A DNA stretch of 64,000 nt, taken from contig JAFDYJ010000035.1 in the NCBI GenBank assembly GCA_018267515.1, positions 1-64,000 on the forward strand, read 5' to 3'. Source of the stretch: Bacteroidota bacterium (lineage in GTDB: Bacteria > Bacteroidota > Bacteroidia > Chitinophagales > Chitinophagaceae). Below the pieces are notes generated by a model. It did no database searches, was not told the origin of the DNA, and saw nothing but the letters and a program-made list of their open reading frames with translations. Position 1 is the first letter of the stretch, and each line of letters starts with the position of its first letter. The position numbers and the translations under genes are program-made. Positions 53,474-62,695 of this stretch are shown one piece after another.

Positions 53474-54892
53474 TTACTTTTCCACCAGCTTCTCATCAAT
53501 CAAATACGCTGCTACACCGCTTACATTATCGTTATCTTTTTTATCATCAAGATAAACATGGAATGAAGTAACCTGTTGTGAAGGAAATGTCAGGATTCTT
53601 TTTCTCCCGATAGTGGTACCTTCAATCTCTCCTACCTTATTATTGAAGCGCATTAATTCTATTTTAAAATGCCGGACTGTTTGTCCCAGGTGAATAGCTT
53701 CTCTCAAAATAATGCAATTAATGTTAGTCGGCTGAAAAAATTCTACAATAAAATTGGGAATGTTAGCACCATAAGCGCCGGAACCAAAATTTCTTACTTT
53801 AATATCTTTTGAAGTCAGATCATTTTCTGAAAACTCATAATAGGCTCTTGCTTCTTTTAATAAATTATCATAGAAATTTTCATCTCTTAATTTTTTAAAC
53901 CCAATCAACGAAGCAGAATCCTCCGGTGAAATAAGTCCTTTCCTGTTGGGCGGCACATTCAATAATAAGTTGGCTCCTCTTCCCACTGATTTCAGGTATA
54001 AAGTAAATAGCTGATCCGGAGTTTTCACTTTTGAATTTTCATTTTCATGCCAGAACCAACCGGGACGAATACTCACATCACATTCTGCCGGTATCCAGTT
54101 TTTTCCATTTACATTTCCCTGGTTCAAGGTATCATTGGGAGGAGCGCCAATGCCTCTTGTAAATCCTGCTGTGTCGAGGTAATTCCAATTTGTTTTTCCG
54201 GCAATTCCATTTTCATTACCGCACCATCTTGCATCGGGGCCAATATCACTGAAGATTATTGTTTTTGGTGAAATGGTTCTGACTGTATTTTCAAATCTTC
54301 TCCAATCATAGATTTGTTTTTTTCCATTAGGTCCTTCTCCGTTTGCGCCATCCCACCAAAGCTCCCAGATGGGTCCATAGTTTTGAAAAATTTCTTTCAT
54401 CATATTTACAAAAACATCATTGTACTCCGGCGTACCGTATTTAGGATGATTACGATCCCAGGGAGAAATATAAACGCCGAACTTCAAACCAAACTCTTTG
54501 CAGGCTTGTGATAATTCTTTCAGTACATCTCCTTTCCCGTTTTTCCATTTACTTTCTCTCACCGTATGTGTAGAATAGTTGCTGGGCCATAAACAAAAGC
54601 CATCATGATGTTTGGCTGTGATGATAATTCCTTTTGCCCCGGTTGCTTTTGCAATCCGGCACCATTGCCTGCAAGCCAGATCAGTGGGGTTGAATACATC
54701 CTCCGGCTCGTCACCCAGTCCCCATTCTTTATCCGTAAATGTATTGGGGCCAAAATGTACGAAGAGATAAAACTCCATATCATGCCAGGCTAATTGCTGC
54801 CGGGTTGGCACTACAGCAGGTTTCTGTGTTTTCCCCAATAGAGGAAAAAGCAAAAAAGCAAAAAAGAAAACTCTCAGATAGTTACGTATCAT
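53474..54892 (-). CDS. Alpha-L-fucosidase (GH29, B-like)
   Basis: 472 residues with signal peptide (VFFFAFLLFPLLGKTQ). GH29 TIM barrel: FYLFVHFGPNTF, TAKHHDGFCLWPS (about 93-105), and nucleophile Asp about 181 in WELWWDGANG. The pattern and the short C-terminal beta-sandwich (about 360-472) resemble GH29 subfamily B, which usually prefers branched alpha-1,3/1,4-fucosides. It is the last gene of the cluster, overlapping the phosphatase-like gene by 4 nt (ATGA). Confidence 0.92.
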   Translation of the reverse strand: MIRNYLRVFFFAFLLFPLLGKTQKPAVVPTRQQLAWHDMEFYLFVHFGPNTFTDKEWGLGDEPEDVFNPTDLACRQWCRIAKATGAKGIIITAKHHDGFCLWPSNYSTHTVRESKWKNGKGDVLKELSQACKEFGLKFGVYISPWDRNHPKYGTPEYNDVFVNMMKEIFQNYGPIWELWWDGANGEGPNGKKQIYDWRRFENTVRTISPKTIIFSDIGPDARWCGNENGIAGKTNWNYLDTAGFTRGIGAPPNDTLNQGNVNGKNWIPAECDVSIRPGWFWHENENSKVKTPDQLFTLYLKSVGRGANLLLNVPPNRKGLISPEDSASLIGFKKLRDENFYDNLLKEARAYYEFSENDLTSKDIKVRNFGSGAYGANIPNFIVEFFQPTNINCIILREAIHLGQTVRHFKIELMRFNNKVGEIEGTTIGRKRILTFPSQQVTSFHVYLDDKKDNDNVSGVAAYLIDEKLVEK

Positions 54893-55989
54893 TTATTGAT
54901 TACTGATTTTATTGCTTCTCCAATCGGATGTTCGGCAGTGAAATTATATCCCAAAAGATTTGCCATTGTTTGTGCAAATTGTTTTTGATAAAGCTGCATG
55001 GGTTCTTTCATTTCACCGGTGGCTTTTATTCCCGGTCCCATAACTGCAAACCATATTTCATGTGCGTCTTGAATAGACTGCCCATGATCCGTCCATTCAT
55101 CTTTTATTATATCCCCCCTGCCATGATCTACGGTAATAAAAATGGCAGTTTTGTTTTTGTACTGAGGATCGCTTTGTACAAAGTCCCAAATTTTTTTTAT
55201 CCAGTCGTCCACCTGGTGTGCAGCATCAAGGTAAGAACGATATTTACCAGAATGTGCCCATTCGTCTGTTTCGCCATAAGCAATGTACAATACTCTCGGT
55301 TTATTTTTTTTGAGGTACTCCATTGCAGAATAATGAGTGAATACATCAGGGCATTCTTCTTTCAGCCAGGGTTTGTAGGAATCAGTCATCATGGCATTGA
55401 TGAGTCGTTCGTTTGCATCCGGATGTTTTCCGCCGATAGAATCATAAGCAGAAAAAACCGGAATGCCACTACGTTGTTCATTTAATATACGATCAAAAGC
55501 ATCCCATGCACCGAATGCTGCAATTTTTCCTTTCAATTTTGGCTGATGATTTAAAAATTCCAAAATTGTTGTGTTGGGATTAGCTTTATATCCGTTACTG
55601 TTCACTGCAGTATCCGGATAGCCAGTAAAAATTTCGCTGTAGCCGGGATAAGAAAACCAATAGGGATTGGCATTGTCCGCATTGTTACCATAAGTTCTGT
55701 TACCATATACCTGCCCTTTTGTTTCAATGGTAGTCCATAAAAAAGGCATCAGCAATTTTCTTCTTTCATCCAGATTATTGCTCCAGTAATTTTTAAAAAT
55801 ATATCCACTATCTCCCTCATTGAACTTTTTATTATTGGCAATTGCAGAATCCATTCCTTTAAAAACATCCTGCCAGCGAAGGCCATCGGTAGTGATGATA
55901 AGGAGGTTTTCAATTTTGTTCTGTGCAGAAATCCTGTTTTGAAAAACTGTAAAAAGCAAAACAAAAACGCTTAATAATGAATTTTTCAT
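54889..55989 (-). CDS. Secreted alkaline-phosphatase-superfamily protein
   Basis: 366 residues with signal peptide ending RISAQ. Metal-binding pattern of type I phosphodiesterases/phosphoglyceromutases: TTDGLRW near the N-terminus, GETDEWAHSG, TVDHGRGD and TDHGQS. The nucleophile position is probably in FSYPGYSEIFTG, with Ser instead of the usual Thr, so I leave the reaction open (phosphatase, phosphodiesterase or sulfatase-like). It is translationally coupled to the downstream GH29 gene. Confidence 0.85.
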   Translation of the reverse strand: MKNSLLSVFVLLFTVFQNRISAQNKIENLLIITTDGLRWQDVFKGMDSAIANNKKFNEGDSGYIFKNYWSNNLDERRKLLMPFLWTTIETKGQVYGNRTYGNNADNANPYWFSYPGYSEIFTGYPDTAVNSNGYKANPNTTILEFLNHQPKLKGKIAAFGAWDAFDRILNEQRSGIPVFSAYDSIGGKHPDANERLINAMMTDSYKPWLKEECPDVFTHYSAMEYLKKNKPRVLYIAYGETDEWAHSGKYRSYLDAAHQVDDWIKKIWDFVQSDPQYKNKTAIFITVDHGRGDIIKDEWTDHGQSIQDAHEIWFAVMGPGIKATGEMKEPMQLYQKQFAQTMANLLGYNFTAEHPIGEAIKSVINK

Positions 55990-56071
55990 GGTTCTTTGAA
56001 TTGATTAAAAAAAAGAGATCTGAGATGCATAAGCACTAAGATTACTTAATTATCCCGGCGTTGATCCGGTC

Positions 56072-56779
56072 TTATAATTTCCGAATCTTAATATTTTTAA
56101 ACCACATCTCGCTGCCATGATCCTGCAGGCAGATATGTCCTGTTTTTGCCATGCCATAACCGGGATCATTTTTCCATTTACCTTCATTTTTTCTTTTATA
56201 CCAATCCTCCGTCCAGGCTTCAAACTCTACCACCTTTACTCCATTCAGCCAATATTCTCTATGAGATCCTTTCACAACAATTTTGGATAGGTTATATTCC
56301 CCTACAGGCTTTGTTGGCCTTGATGAAGTAGTGTACATAGCATAGTCTGACGCTGTCTTTTGCCAGTCTTCTAATTTCTCTGGAAAATTATCGTCATCAA
56401 TCAATTGATATTCCGGGCCGCTGAGATAGGAAGCATCATACTCTTCGGTGACATGATATAAAATGCCGCTATTTCCTTGCGGAGAAATTTTCCATTCAAC
56501 GGATAATTCAAAATCTCCATATTGATCCTTAGTAATAATGTCACCCCGTTTATCACTTTTATCTGTCGTACTTCCTTTGCAATATAAATTTCCATCTTTA
56601 GCTGACCAGGAATCTGCCGGTCTGTTTTTGTACATGCGCCAGCCATTTAGAGTTTTTCCATCGAATAAAAGTTTCCATCCTGCTTTTTTTTCAGCGGCTG
56701 AGATTGTATTATCTTTTTGCTGTGAAAAAGAAGCAAAAGAAAAAATCATTAGAGCAAACAGGAAAAATATTTTTTTCAT
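56072..56779 (-). CDS. DUF1080 (3-keto-glycoside hydrolase-like) secreted protein
   Basis: 235 residues with signal peptide (FLFALMIFSFASFSQ). The DUF1080 jelly-roll is clear: AGWKLLFDGKTLNGWRMY, DIITKDQYGDFELSVEWKIS, GNSGILYHV, GSHREYWLNGVKVVEFE and GHICLQDHGSEMWFKNIKI. Some DUF1080 proteins hydrolyse 3-keto-glycosides formed by an oxidoreductase. A Gfo/Idh/MocA protein is encoded just upstream in the same operon, fitting such a pair. Confidence 0.92.
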   Translation of the reverse strand: MKKIFFLFALMIFSFASFSQQKDNTISAAEKKAGWKLLFDGKTLNGWRMYKNRPADSWSAKDGNLYCKGSTTDKSDKRGDIITKDQYGDFELSVEWKISPQGNSGILYHVTEEYDASYLSGPEYQLIDDDNFPEKLEDWQKTASDYAMYTTSSRPTKPVGEYNLSKIVVKGSHREYWLNGVKVVEFEAWTEDWYKRKNEGKWKNDPGYGMAKTGHICLQDHGSEMWFKNIKIRKL

Positions 56780-56812
56780 TATAAACGATTTTGATGCTAA
56801 AAAATAATTTTG

Positions 56813-58174
56813 TCAAATTAATTTCAGATTCACCGGATCCCATCGAACCGGCTTCTCAGTGAAATAGCTGTCATTGCAAAGCAATGCCGGGGCTGCAGCC
56901 CTGTAACCAAATAAAGCATCCTCTGCTACATTTCTCTTTTCCCTGATTGCCGAGAAGAAATTATAGAAATGGTCAAAGTGTGCTCCTTTATATCCATTTT
57001 CCGCCTTAAATACTGTTGCATCCGGTTCAAACATTTTTTTTCTTTCGTACCTGCTGTTCATTTCTTTTCCCAGCTTGGTAGCCATCAGGGGGTCATCAAC
57101 AGGAGCATAGGATTTGTTATGATACACTGTCACTTTATCCCATTCAACATTCATACTTCCGTCACTGCCCACCAATCGCAAGTAAGTATTATCACCGGTG
57201 CCGTCAACAAAATTCACACGTAATGATAAATTGAATGGTGGATGTTCTGCTGTTTCAGGATAATCAAACATGCCCAATAAAATATCGGGCACCTCTCTTC
57301 CATCTTTCCAATAACGCAGTCCACCCATTGCCATAATTTTTTGTGGCCCTTTGGAATTCGTAATAAAATGAAGACTTGAGAAAAGATGAACAAACAAATC
57401 ACCCGATACACCGGTACCATAATCCCGGTAGCAGCGCCAACGGAAAAAACGTTTGGCATCAAAAGGACGATCGGAATATTTATTCAAAAACATTTTCCAG
57501 TCCACAGTTTTTTCAGAAGCATCTTCAGGGATCCTGTATTGCCAGGCTCCTTCGGGAGAATTGCGTGCCCAGAAACCTTCAGCATAATTTAATTTTCCAA
57601 TGGCGCCGGCTGCAAGTAATTCTTTCGCTTTCTCATTTCCTAATGAGCTCATACCCTGGCTTCCTACCTGGAAAACAACTCCGTTTTTATTTTGTGCATT
57701 CACTACATCTGCTCCTTCAGTAATATCATGTACCATCGGCTTTTCACAATACACTGATTTTTTATTATTCATTGCCGCTACAGAAATGTCTTTATGCCAG
57801 TGATCGGGGGTACCGACTATTACGGCATCAATATCTTTTCGCTGCAGTAGTTCCCTGTAATCCCTGGTAGTATAAATATCATTGCCATAATTTTTTTTCG
57901 CATCGGCAAGACGACCGTCATAAAGATCGCAGGCAGCAATAAGTTTAACACCGGGAATAGTAATGGCAGTATTGGCATCAGCCGTTCCCATACCGCCGGC
58001 GCCTATCAAACCGATTTGAATGGTATCATTGGGACTGAAATACTTTTTTAATTGCAGTCCTTTTTCAGAATAAAGACCGGGATTGGCTTTGAGTATATCC
58101 GGAATTAATGCCGCTCCGGCAATGCCTGCAGTAATTTTTTGCAGGAATTTCTTTCGGGATGAATGTTGAGACAT
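56813..58174 (-). CDS. Exported Gfo/Idh/MocA family oxidoreductase
   Basis: 453 residues. The N-terminus SRKKFLQK followed by a hydrophobic stretch resembles a Tat signal with Arg-Lys in place of the twin Arg. The NAD-binding motif GLIGAGGMGTADA and the CEKPM motif (EKP) are present, then the C-terminal substrate domain. It probably oxidises a sugar, often at C3, outside the cytoplasm with a tightly held cofactor. It lies 33 bp upstream of the DUF1080 gene. Confidence 0.92.
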   Translation of the reverse strand: MSQHSSRKKFLQKITAGIAGAALIPDILKANPGLYSEKGLQLKKYFSPNDTIQIGLIGAGGMGTADANTAITIPGVKLIAACDLYDGRLADAKKNYGNDIYTTRDYRELLQRKDIDAVIVGTPDHWHKDISVAAMNNKKSVYCEKPMVHDITEGADVVNAQNKNGVVFQVGSQGMSSLGNEKAKELLAAGAIGKLNYAEGFWARNSPEGAWQYRIPEDASEKTVDWKMFLNKYSDRPFDAKRFFRWRCYRDYGTGVSGDLFVHLFSSLHFITNSKGPQKIMAMGGLRYWKDGREVPDILLGMFDYPETAEHPPFNLSLRVNFVDGTGDNTYLRLVGSDGSMNVEWDKVTVYHNKSYAPVDDPLMATKLGKEMNSRYERKKMFEPDATVFKAENGYKGAHFDHFYNFFSAIREKRNVAEDALFGYRAAAPALLCNDSYFTEKPVRWDPVNLKLI

Positions 58175-58210
58175 AAGCAGTGATTTATTGAAAAAATAAA
58201 GGTTGATTTT

Positions 58211-60454
58211 CTAATTTTCTACTATACTGAAAACAATAGTGCTTCCTTTTTGCGTTTCAACTGATGCAATTTCGTTTTTTATACTTACCCGGTTGGGATT
58301 CACACCACTCACTGTCCAATTCTTAAAAGGTAATTTAAGAAATAATTTACCTCCAGCCTCACTCTTAATAATTATTTCATTCACCTTCCCGTTTTCTTTT
58401 TTTGCCGATACCAAAAATGCTCCTTCTGTACGTAGCGTTTTGAAGGAAACATTTTGCCAGCTATCCGGCACTGCCGGAAAAACTTCGATATAGCCATGAT
58501 TGCTTTGAATCAGCATCTCCTGTATTCCTCTTGCATAAGCAAAATTTCCTTCTAATGTAAAAGGACGGTAAGTGAAAGAAGAATATTGTCCTCCTTTTTG
58601 GTCGCCATTCAAATGAAAACTATTGATGGAGCAAAAATTGGTGGCAAAATGCCGGAGCATTTCTGCTGCTTTATTTCCTTCTCTAGCCTCAGCATACAAA
58701 CAACCCATCCAACTGAATGAATAACCGCACCAGTTCCGGGTACCTTTTTCTTCTATCCACTGTATGGATTTGCGGATGACGCCTTTGTCTTTCTCATCAT
58801 CAATATTTAATACTCCCAAAGGGAAAATGGCCATGTAAGGAGAAAGATGGCGATGCGATTCTTCAAGATCTTGTCCAGGAGCAACGGTAAGCCCGGTTTC
58901 ATTGCTATTCAGATCGGGAAGTTTTTTTTCATAAGATAAAATTTGATTAGCGCTTTTTTGATTTACTGTTTTTAAAATTTCATGATATTTCTCATAAAAT
59001 AAATGTAGTAGGCTCAGATCGTAATTGGTGAAATGCGTAAACCATGCTTTAATACTGTTATCAAAATATTCAGGCGAAGAGCTTAAGGGAAGTTGATAAT
59101 TTCCTGTTTGCGGCTCTTTCTTTAAAATACCAGAAAAATATTTTTGTGCTTCTTTAAAATAGGGAAGGCATTTTTCCTTAAGAAATTTTTGATCGCCGGA
59201 ATATTTCCATTGCCAATAAAAATTTTGCGCCAGCCAGGCTACTGTGGTCGGGCTCATGGAATATTGAATCCAGCCTCCCATTGGTTTTCCGCTAATCGTA
59301 GTAACGCCGGGAACATTTAAGCCATTCACATCAAAATAACGTTTGGTCCATTTTATATTTTCATTTTTTACTTTCCACAACCAATTGGTAAATCCTGATG
59401 TCAAATCCAGGTGATTGGAAATATAACCGGGCCAGTAACTCAATTCCGTATTCAGGTCATGGTGAAAATCTCCTTTCCATGGCGGCAAGTTTCCATTATC
59501 TGCAGTCCATACTGCCTGGAGTGAAATCGGCGGCGTATTATTTCTTGCAACGCAACCAAATTTGTACATATCGAGATAGTACTGACGTTCCAATATTGAA
59601 TCCGGTATTGAAATGGAAGAACGACTCCAGTAATTTCGCCACCAACGGATATGATTCGCTTTTGTGGTATCGCCAACTGATAAATCAATTCCTTTATGCT
59701 CTGAATCGGTTTTTATTATTTTCCAAAATCCTCTGATTTCGTTTTTAAAATAATTCCAACGAACAAGAACTGTATAAGACATTTCATTGTAGCAGGGTTG
59801 ATCGTATCGCAAGTAATTTTTATCCCCGGAAATTTTTCCCTGTTTATAACCGAGTCGTTCCAATCCCTGCCCCTCTATTGAATTTCCCTGCAATCCTTCC
59901 CTGCCGGAATGATATGCAGGTGGAATAAGATTAATTTTAACCTCCTGCTTTATATTTCTAAAAATAAAAACTCCGTTATCGCTTCCGGCGCAGATATATG
60001 TTTCCAGTTCCACTCCGCTATCCCAACGAATATGACAAATTGCTTTTTCAATATCCAATTCATTGGAAACTACTTTTCCTAAAGTACTCATATCAAACTC
60101 CAGGGCAGCGCCGGGAATCTTTGTCGGCGCAGGGTATTTTTCATAAGGTTCGTCTCCTATCTTTTGAACGGAATCGTATTGATTCAGTTTCACTTTCTCG
60201 GCAACCCATTTAAACTTCAGTTGATTAATTTCCGGCATAGGTCGGTCATCCCAAAGATCCACCCGGTCCAATGACATTCTTAATTGATCTTGCTTTTGCC
60301 AGATCAATGCACCAATCCAACCATTACCTAAAGGCATGGCTTCATCCCAACGTTTTGCCAGAGAATCGAATTTTAAATTATAGAGAGAAATATTTTGGCT
60401 GTAAGACCAAAACGAAGAAGAAAAAAAGATAAAAGGCAAAAATAATTTTCTCAT
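58211..60454 (-). CDS. GH95-like glycoside hydrolase (divergent)
   Basis: About 747 residues from ATG 60454, which begins a signal peptide (LFLPFIFFSSSFWSYSQ); a 26-residue extension is unlikely. N-terminal beta domain with DEAMPLGNGWIGALIW, then an (alpha/alpha)6 barrel. Compared with characterised GH95 fucosidases, the general acid appears kept (Glu in SSSPE, about 462), but the Asn-x-Asn pair that holds the base reads DLN (about 333-335) and the base motif PFQIDGNFG reads PFTLEGNFA (Glu about 635). The fold assignment is good; activity and specificity (fucose or galactose) are uncertain. Confidence 0.82.
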   Translation of the reverse strand: MRKLFLPFIFFSSSFWSYSQNISLYNLKFDSLAKRWDEAMPLGNGWIGALIWQKQDQLRMSLDRVDLWDDRPMPEINQLKFKWVAEKVKLNQYDSVQKIGDEPYEKYPAPTKIPGAALEFDMSTLGKVVSNELDIEKAICHIRWDSGVELETYICAGSDNGVFIFRNIKQEVKINLIPPAYHSGREGLQGNSIEGQGLERLGYKQGKISGDKNYLRYDQPCYNEMSYTVLVRWNYFKNEIRGFWKIIKTDSEHKGIDLSVGDTTKANHIRWWRNYWSRSSISIPDSILERQYYLDMYKFGCVARNNTPPISLQAVWTADNGNLPPWKGDFHHDLNTELSYWPGYISNHLDLTSGFTNWLWKVKNENIKWTKRYFDVNGLNVPGVTTISGKPMGGWIQYSMSPTTVAWLAQNFYWQWKYSGDQKFLKEKCLPYFKEAQKYFSGILKKEPQTGNYQLPLSSSPEYFDNSIKAWFTHFTNYDLSLLHLFYEKYHEILKTVNQKSANQILSYEKKLPDLNSNETGLTVAPGQDLEESHRHLSPYMAIFPLGVLNIDDEKDKGVIRKSIQWIEEKGTRNWCGYSFSWMGCLYAEAREGNKAAEMLRHFATNFCSINSFHLNGDQKGGQYSSFTYRPFTLEGNFAYARGIQEMLIQSNHGYIEVFPAVPDSWQNVSFKTLRTEGAFLVSAKKENGKVNEIIIKSEAGGKLFLKLPFKNWTVSGVNPNRVSIKNEIASVETQKGSTIVFSIVEN

Positions 60455-60499
60455 TACCTGTTTGGAAGAAATAAAGTTAGTTTCGAAAATTTGAATAAA

Positions 60500-60534
60500 A
60501 CCACTAAGTCCCGAAGGCACTAAGAAACACAAAG
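60500..60534. repeat. 35-bp dispersed repeat, copy 2
   Basis: Reads accactaagtcccgaaggca onward to aaag; 28 of 35 positions match the copy at 51490-51524. It lies in the 105-bp gap between two hydrolase genes of one cluster. Confidence 0.6.
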
Positions 60535-60559
60535 GATTCTTACATTAGTTTATCTTCTT

Positions 60560-62683
60560 TTAATGAAATAAGATCGTTTGCGGAATTTCCTGCTTCTTCC
60601 CGCCTTCCTGCTGAATAAATACACTTAAATGATTATTTCCTCCGCTATCGAAATACTGAACCTTAATTTTATGAAGCCCCTTTTTCAAAGCAGCCTTGCC
60701 CGTTTCCTTTTGTGTTCCCTGGCCTTCTATGTTGCTTACCATTTCCTGGTCATCAATGAACAATTTACTGCCGTCATCTGATTCTGTACTGAACGAGTAT
60801 AGAGAAGCTTTGTGAATATTAATATAGCCTTCAAAAACAAAAGCGAATTTTTCTTTTCGTTCTTTCTTATCTAAAGAAAACGTCCCGGTTATTCCCATGG
60901 TCTTAGGAATTCCATTGATTGATTCAATATTGATATTATTATCCGGTTCAAAATAACGGTATGTAAGTCCCGGTTTTAATTTCTTAGCTGAAATAGCCTT
61001 CATCCATTCATACCGCACCACTTCTTTCTCAGCACTGTTACTTGCCAAAATTCCACTCACAAAAGATTTAGCTTTCACCAGGCTTGTTTTATCAATTGAA
61101 AATGGCTGAGTATATAATGTTGAGGAAGCCGTTGGCTCCGATCCATCCGTTGTATAATGAATAGTTGCACCATTATCCGCAGAAAGCGATATCACAGGTT
61201 GCAAACCATTATCAGGATATTCAATTTTAATTTGCGGCTTTTTTGAAAAGGCGCCATAATTGGAAATTTTCAATACATAGGCATAAGGAGCCTTCATTTT
61301 GTTCGGATCATATTCCGGCAGTGAAACAACAACATTGTTTCCTTCCTGCTTCCATGATAAATTTTCTTTTGTAGATAAAAAACTAATTGTGGTGCCTGCA
61401 GGAAGCATCATATCTTTTATTACGAGTTTTCTGTCAGAAGGATATTTTGGTAAAATAGCATACAGTGAATTCGTAGTGGGATTGTAAGTATAAAATATTT
61501 CCTTCACCGCATAGCCCGGATCAGGATCAACCGTTAATTTCAACATTACATCTCCTCCTTTGGCATTGTAATCTCTTCTGCCTTCGCTCCATTGAGAAGG
61601 AGTTTTCCATCGTACAGTATTATAAATGGCCTCGCCATTAATTTTCATCCAGTCACCAATCTGTAATAAACGTTCTTCCATTATAGGAGGAATCTTTCCA
61701 TGCCCATCAGGACCTATATCCAGTAAAAAATTTCCACCCCGGCTTACTTTATCAATTAAATGCAATACCAATGACTGTGTGGAATTATAATCCCAGGAAT
61801 CTTCTGCCCGGTTATATCCATAACTATATCCCATACCCCGGCTTTCTTCCCAGTAGTGATCTTCAAAATCCAAATTCGGCTGATACTCGGGAGTATAAAC
61901 GGCACCATGATGAAAGCGAATACCGCTACCCCAGCGATCATAGGTCACCACACTGTTTTTCACCGGGCTTTCGTTATACAACCACGCTAAAAATTCCTTA
62001 CTCCTCCAGACAGAATCGCTGGCATCCCATTCTCCATCCGTCCAGAATACATCCGGCTTGTAAGTATTGACAAGATCTTTCATTTGAGGCCATGCATGTT
62101 CAATTGCATATTTACTTTTATCTTTTTTCCAGATAGGGTTGAACCACTCGTATAAAGAAAAATACATTCCTGTATGAACAGATGTTTTACTAACTGCTTT
62201 AAATAAATCTCCTAATAAATCTCTTTTAGGTCCAACGTCCACCGCATTCCAGGGAAAACCCCAGTCACGATTGGCGTCTTTGCTGGGCCATAAACAGAAT
62301 CCATCATGGTGCTTGGATGTAAGAACAATATATTTTGCTCCTGATGCTTCAAATAGTTTTGCCCATTCATCAGGATTAAATAATTCTGCTTTAAAATCTT
62401 TGGCAAGATCATAATAAGTCCTGTTACCGTATTTTTCTTTATGAAACCTGATTCTTGCCGAATCGCCATTTTCCAGGCCATTTTGATACCATTCGGCATA
62501 ATTTCCAACGGTACAATAGGCCGGTACAGAATATACTCCCCAATGAATAAAGATTCCAAACTTGACATCTTTGAACCACTGAGGTACCGGTCGTGAGTCC
62601 AGCGACTCCCAGGTGGGTTGATAATTCTGAGAGAAAGCGGAAATAGAAATACTTAAAAACGCTAACCAAAAAAAATTTTTCAT
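60560..62683 (-). CDS. Alpha-L-fucosidase (GH29, A-like) with C-terminal PA14 domain
   Basis: 707 residues with signal peptide (FFWLAFLSISISAFSQ). GH29 barrel: KFGIFIHWGVYSVPAY (about 41-56), LTSKHHDGFCLWPS (about 121-134) and nucleophile Asp about 216 in FWTDGEWD. After the C-terminal beta-sandwich come a chitobiase-type C-terminal module (IHYTTDGSEPTASSTLY) and a PA14-like carbohydrate-binding domain (TYRYFEPDNN to FSTESDDGSKLFIDD and KVQYFDSGGN). It should remove terminal alpha-L-fucose. It follows the GH35 gene by 12 bp. Confidence 0.94.
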   Translation of the reverse strand: MKNFFWLAFLSISISAFSQNYQPTWESLDSRPVPQWFKDVKFGIFIHWGVYSVPAYCTVGNYAEWYQNGLENGDSARIRFHKEKYGNRTYYDLAKDFKAELFNPDEWAKLFEASGAKYIVLTSKHHDGFCLWPSKDANRDWGFPWNAVDVGPKRDLLGDLFKAVSKTSVHTGMYFSLYEWFNPIWKKDKSKYAIEHAWPQMKDLVNTYKPDVFWTDGEWDASDSVWRSKEFLAWLYNESPVKNSVVTYDRWGSGIRFHHGAVYTPEYQPNLDFEDHYWEESRGMGYSYGYNRAEDSWDYNSTQSLVLHLIDKVSRGGNFLLDIGPDGHGKIPPIMEERLLQIGDWMKINGEAIYNTVRWKTPSQWSEGRRDYNAKGGDVMLKLTVDPDPGYAVKEIFYTYNPTTNSLYAILPKYPSDRKLVIKDMMLPAGTTISFLSTKENLSWKQEGNNVVVSLPEYDPNKMKAPYAYVLKISNYGAFSKKPQIKIEYPDNGLQPVISLSADNGATIHYTTDGSEPTASSTLYTQPFSIDKTSLVKAKSFVSGILASNSAEKEVVRYEWMKAISAKKLKPGLTYRYFEPDNNINIESINGIPKTMGITGTFSLDKKERKEKFAFVFEGYINIHKASLYSFSTESDDGSKLFIDDQEMVSNIEGQGTQKETGKAALKKGLHKIKVQYFDSGGNNHLSVFIQQEGGKKQEIPQTILFH

Positions 62684-62695
62684 TATACTTAGTTT

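Noticed and set aside
54928-55485. 185-codon plus-strand frame
   Set aside because: It is antisense to the phosphatase-like gene and has no family features; a shadow frame.
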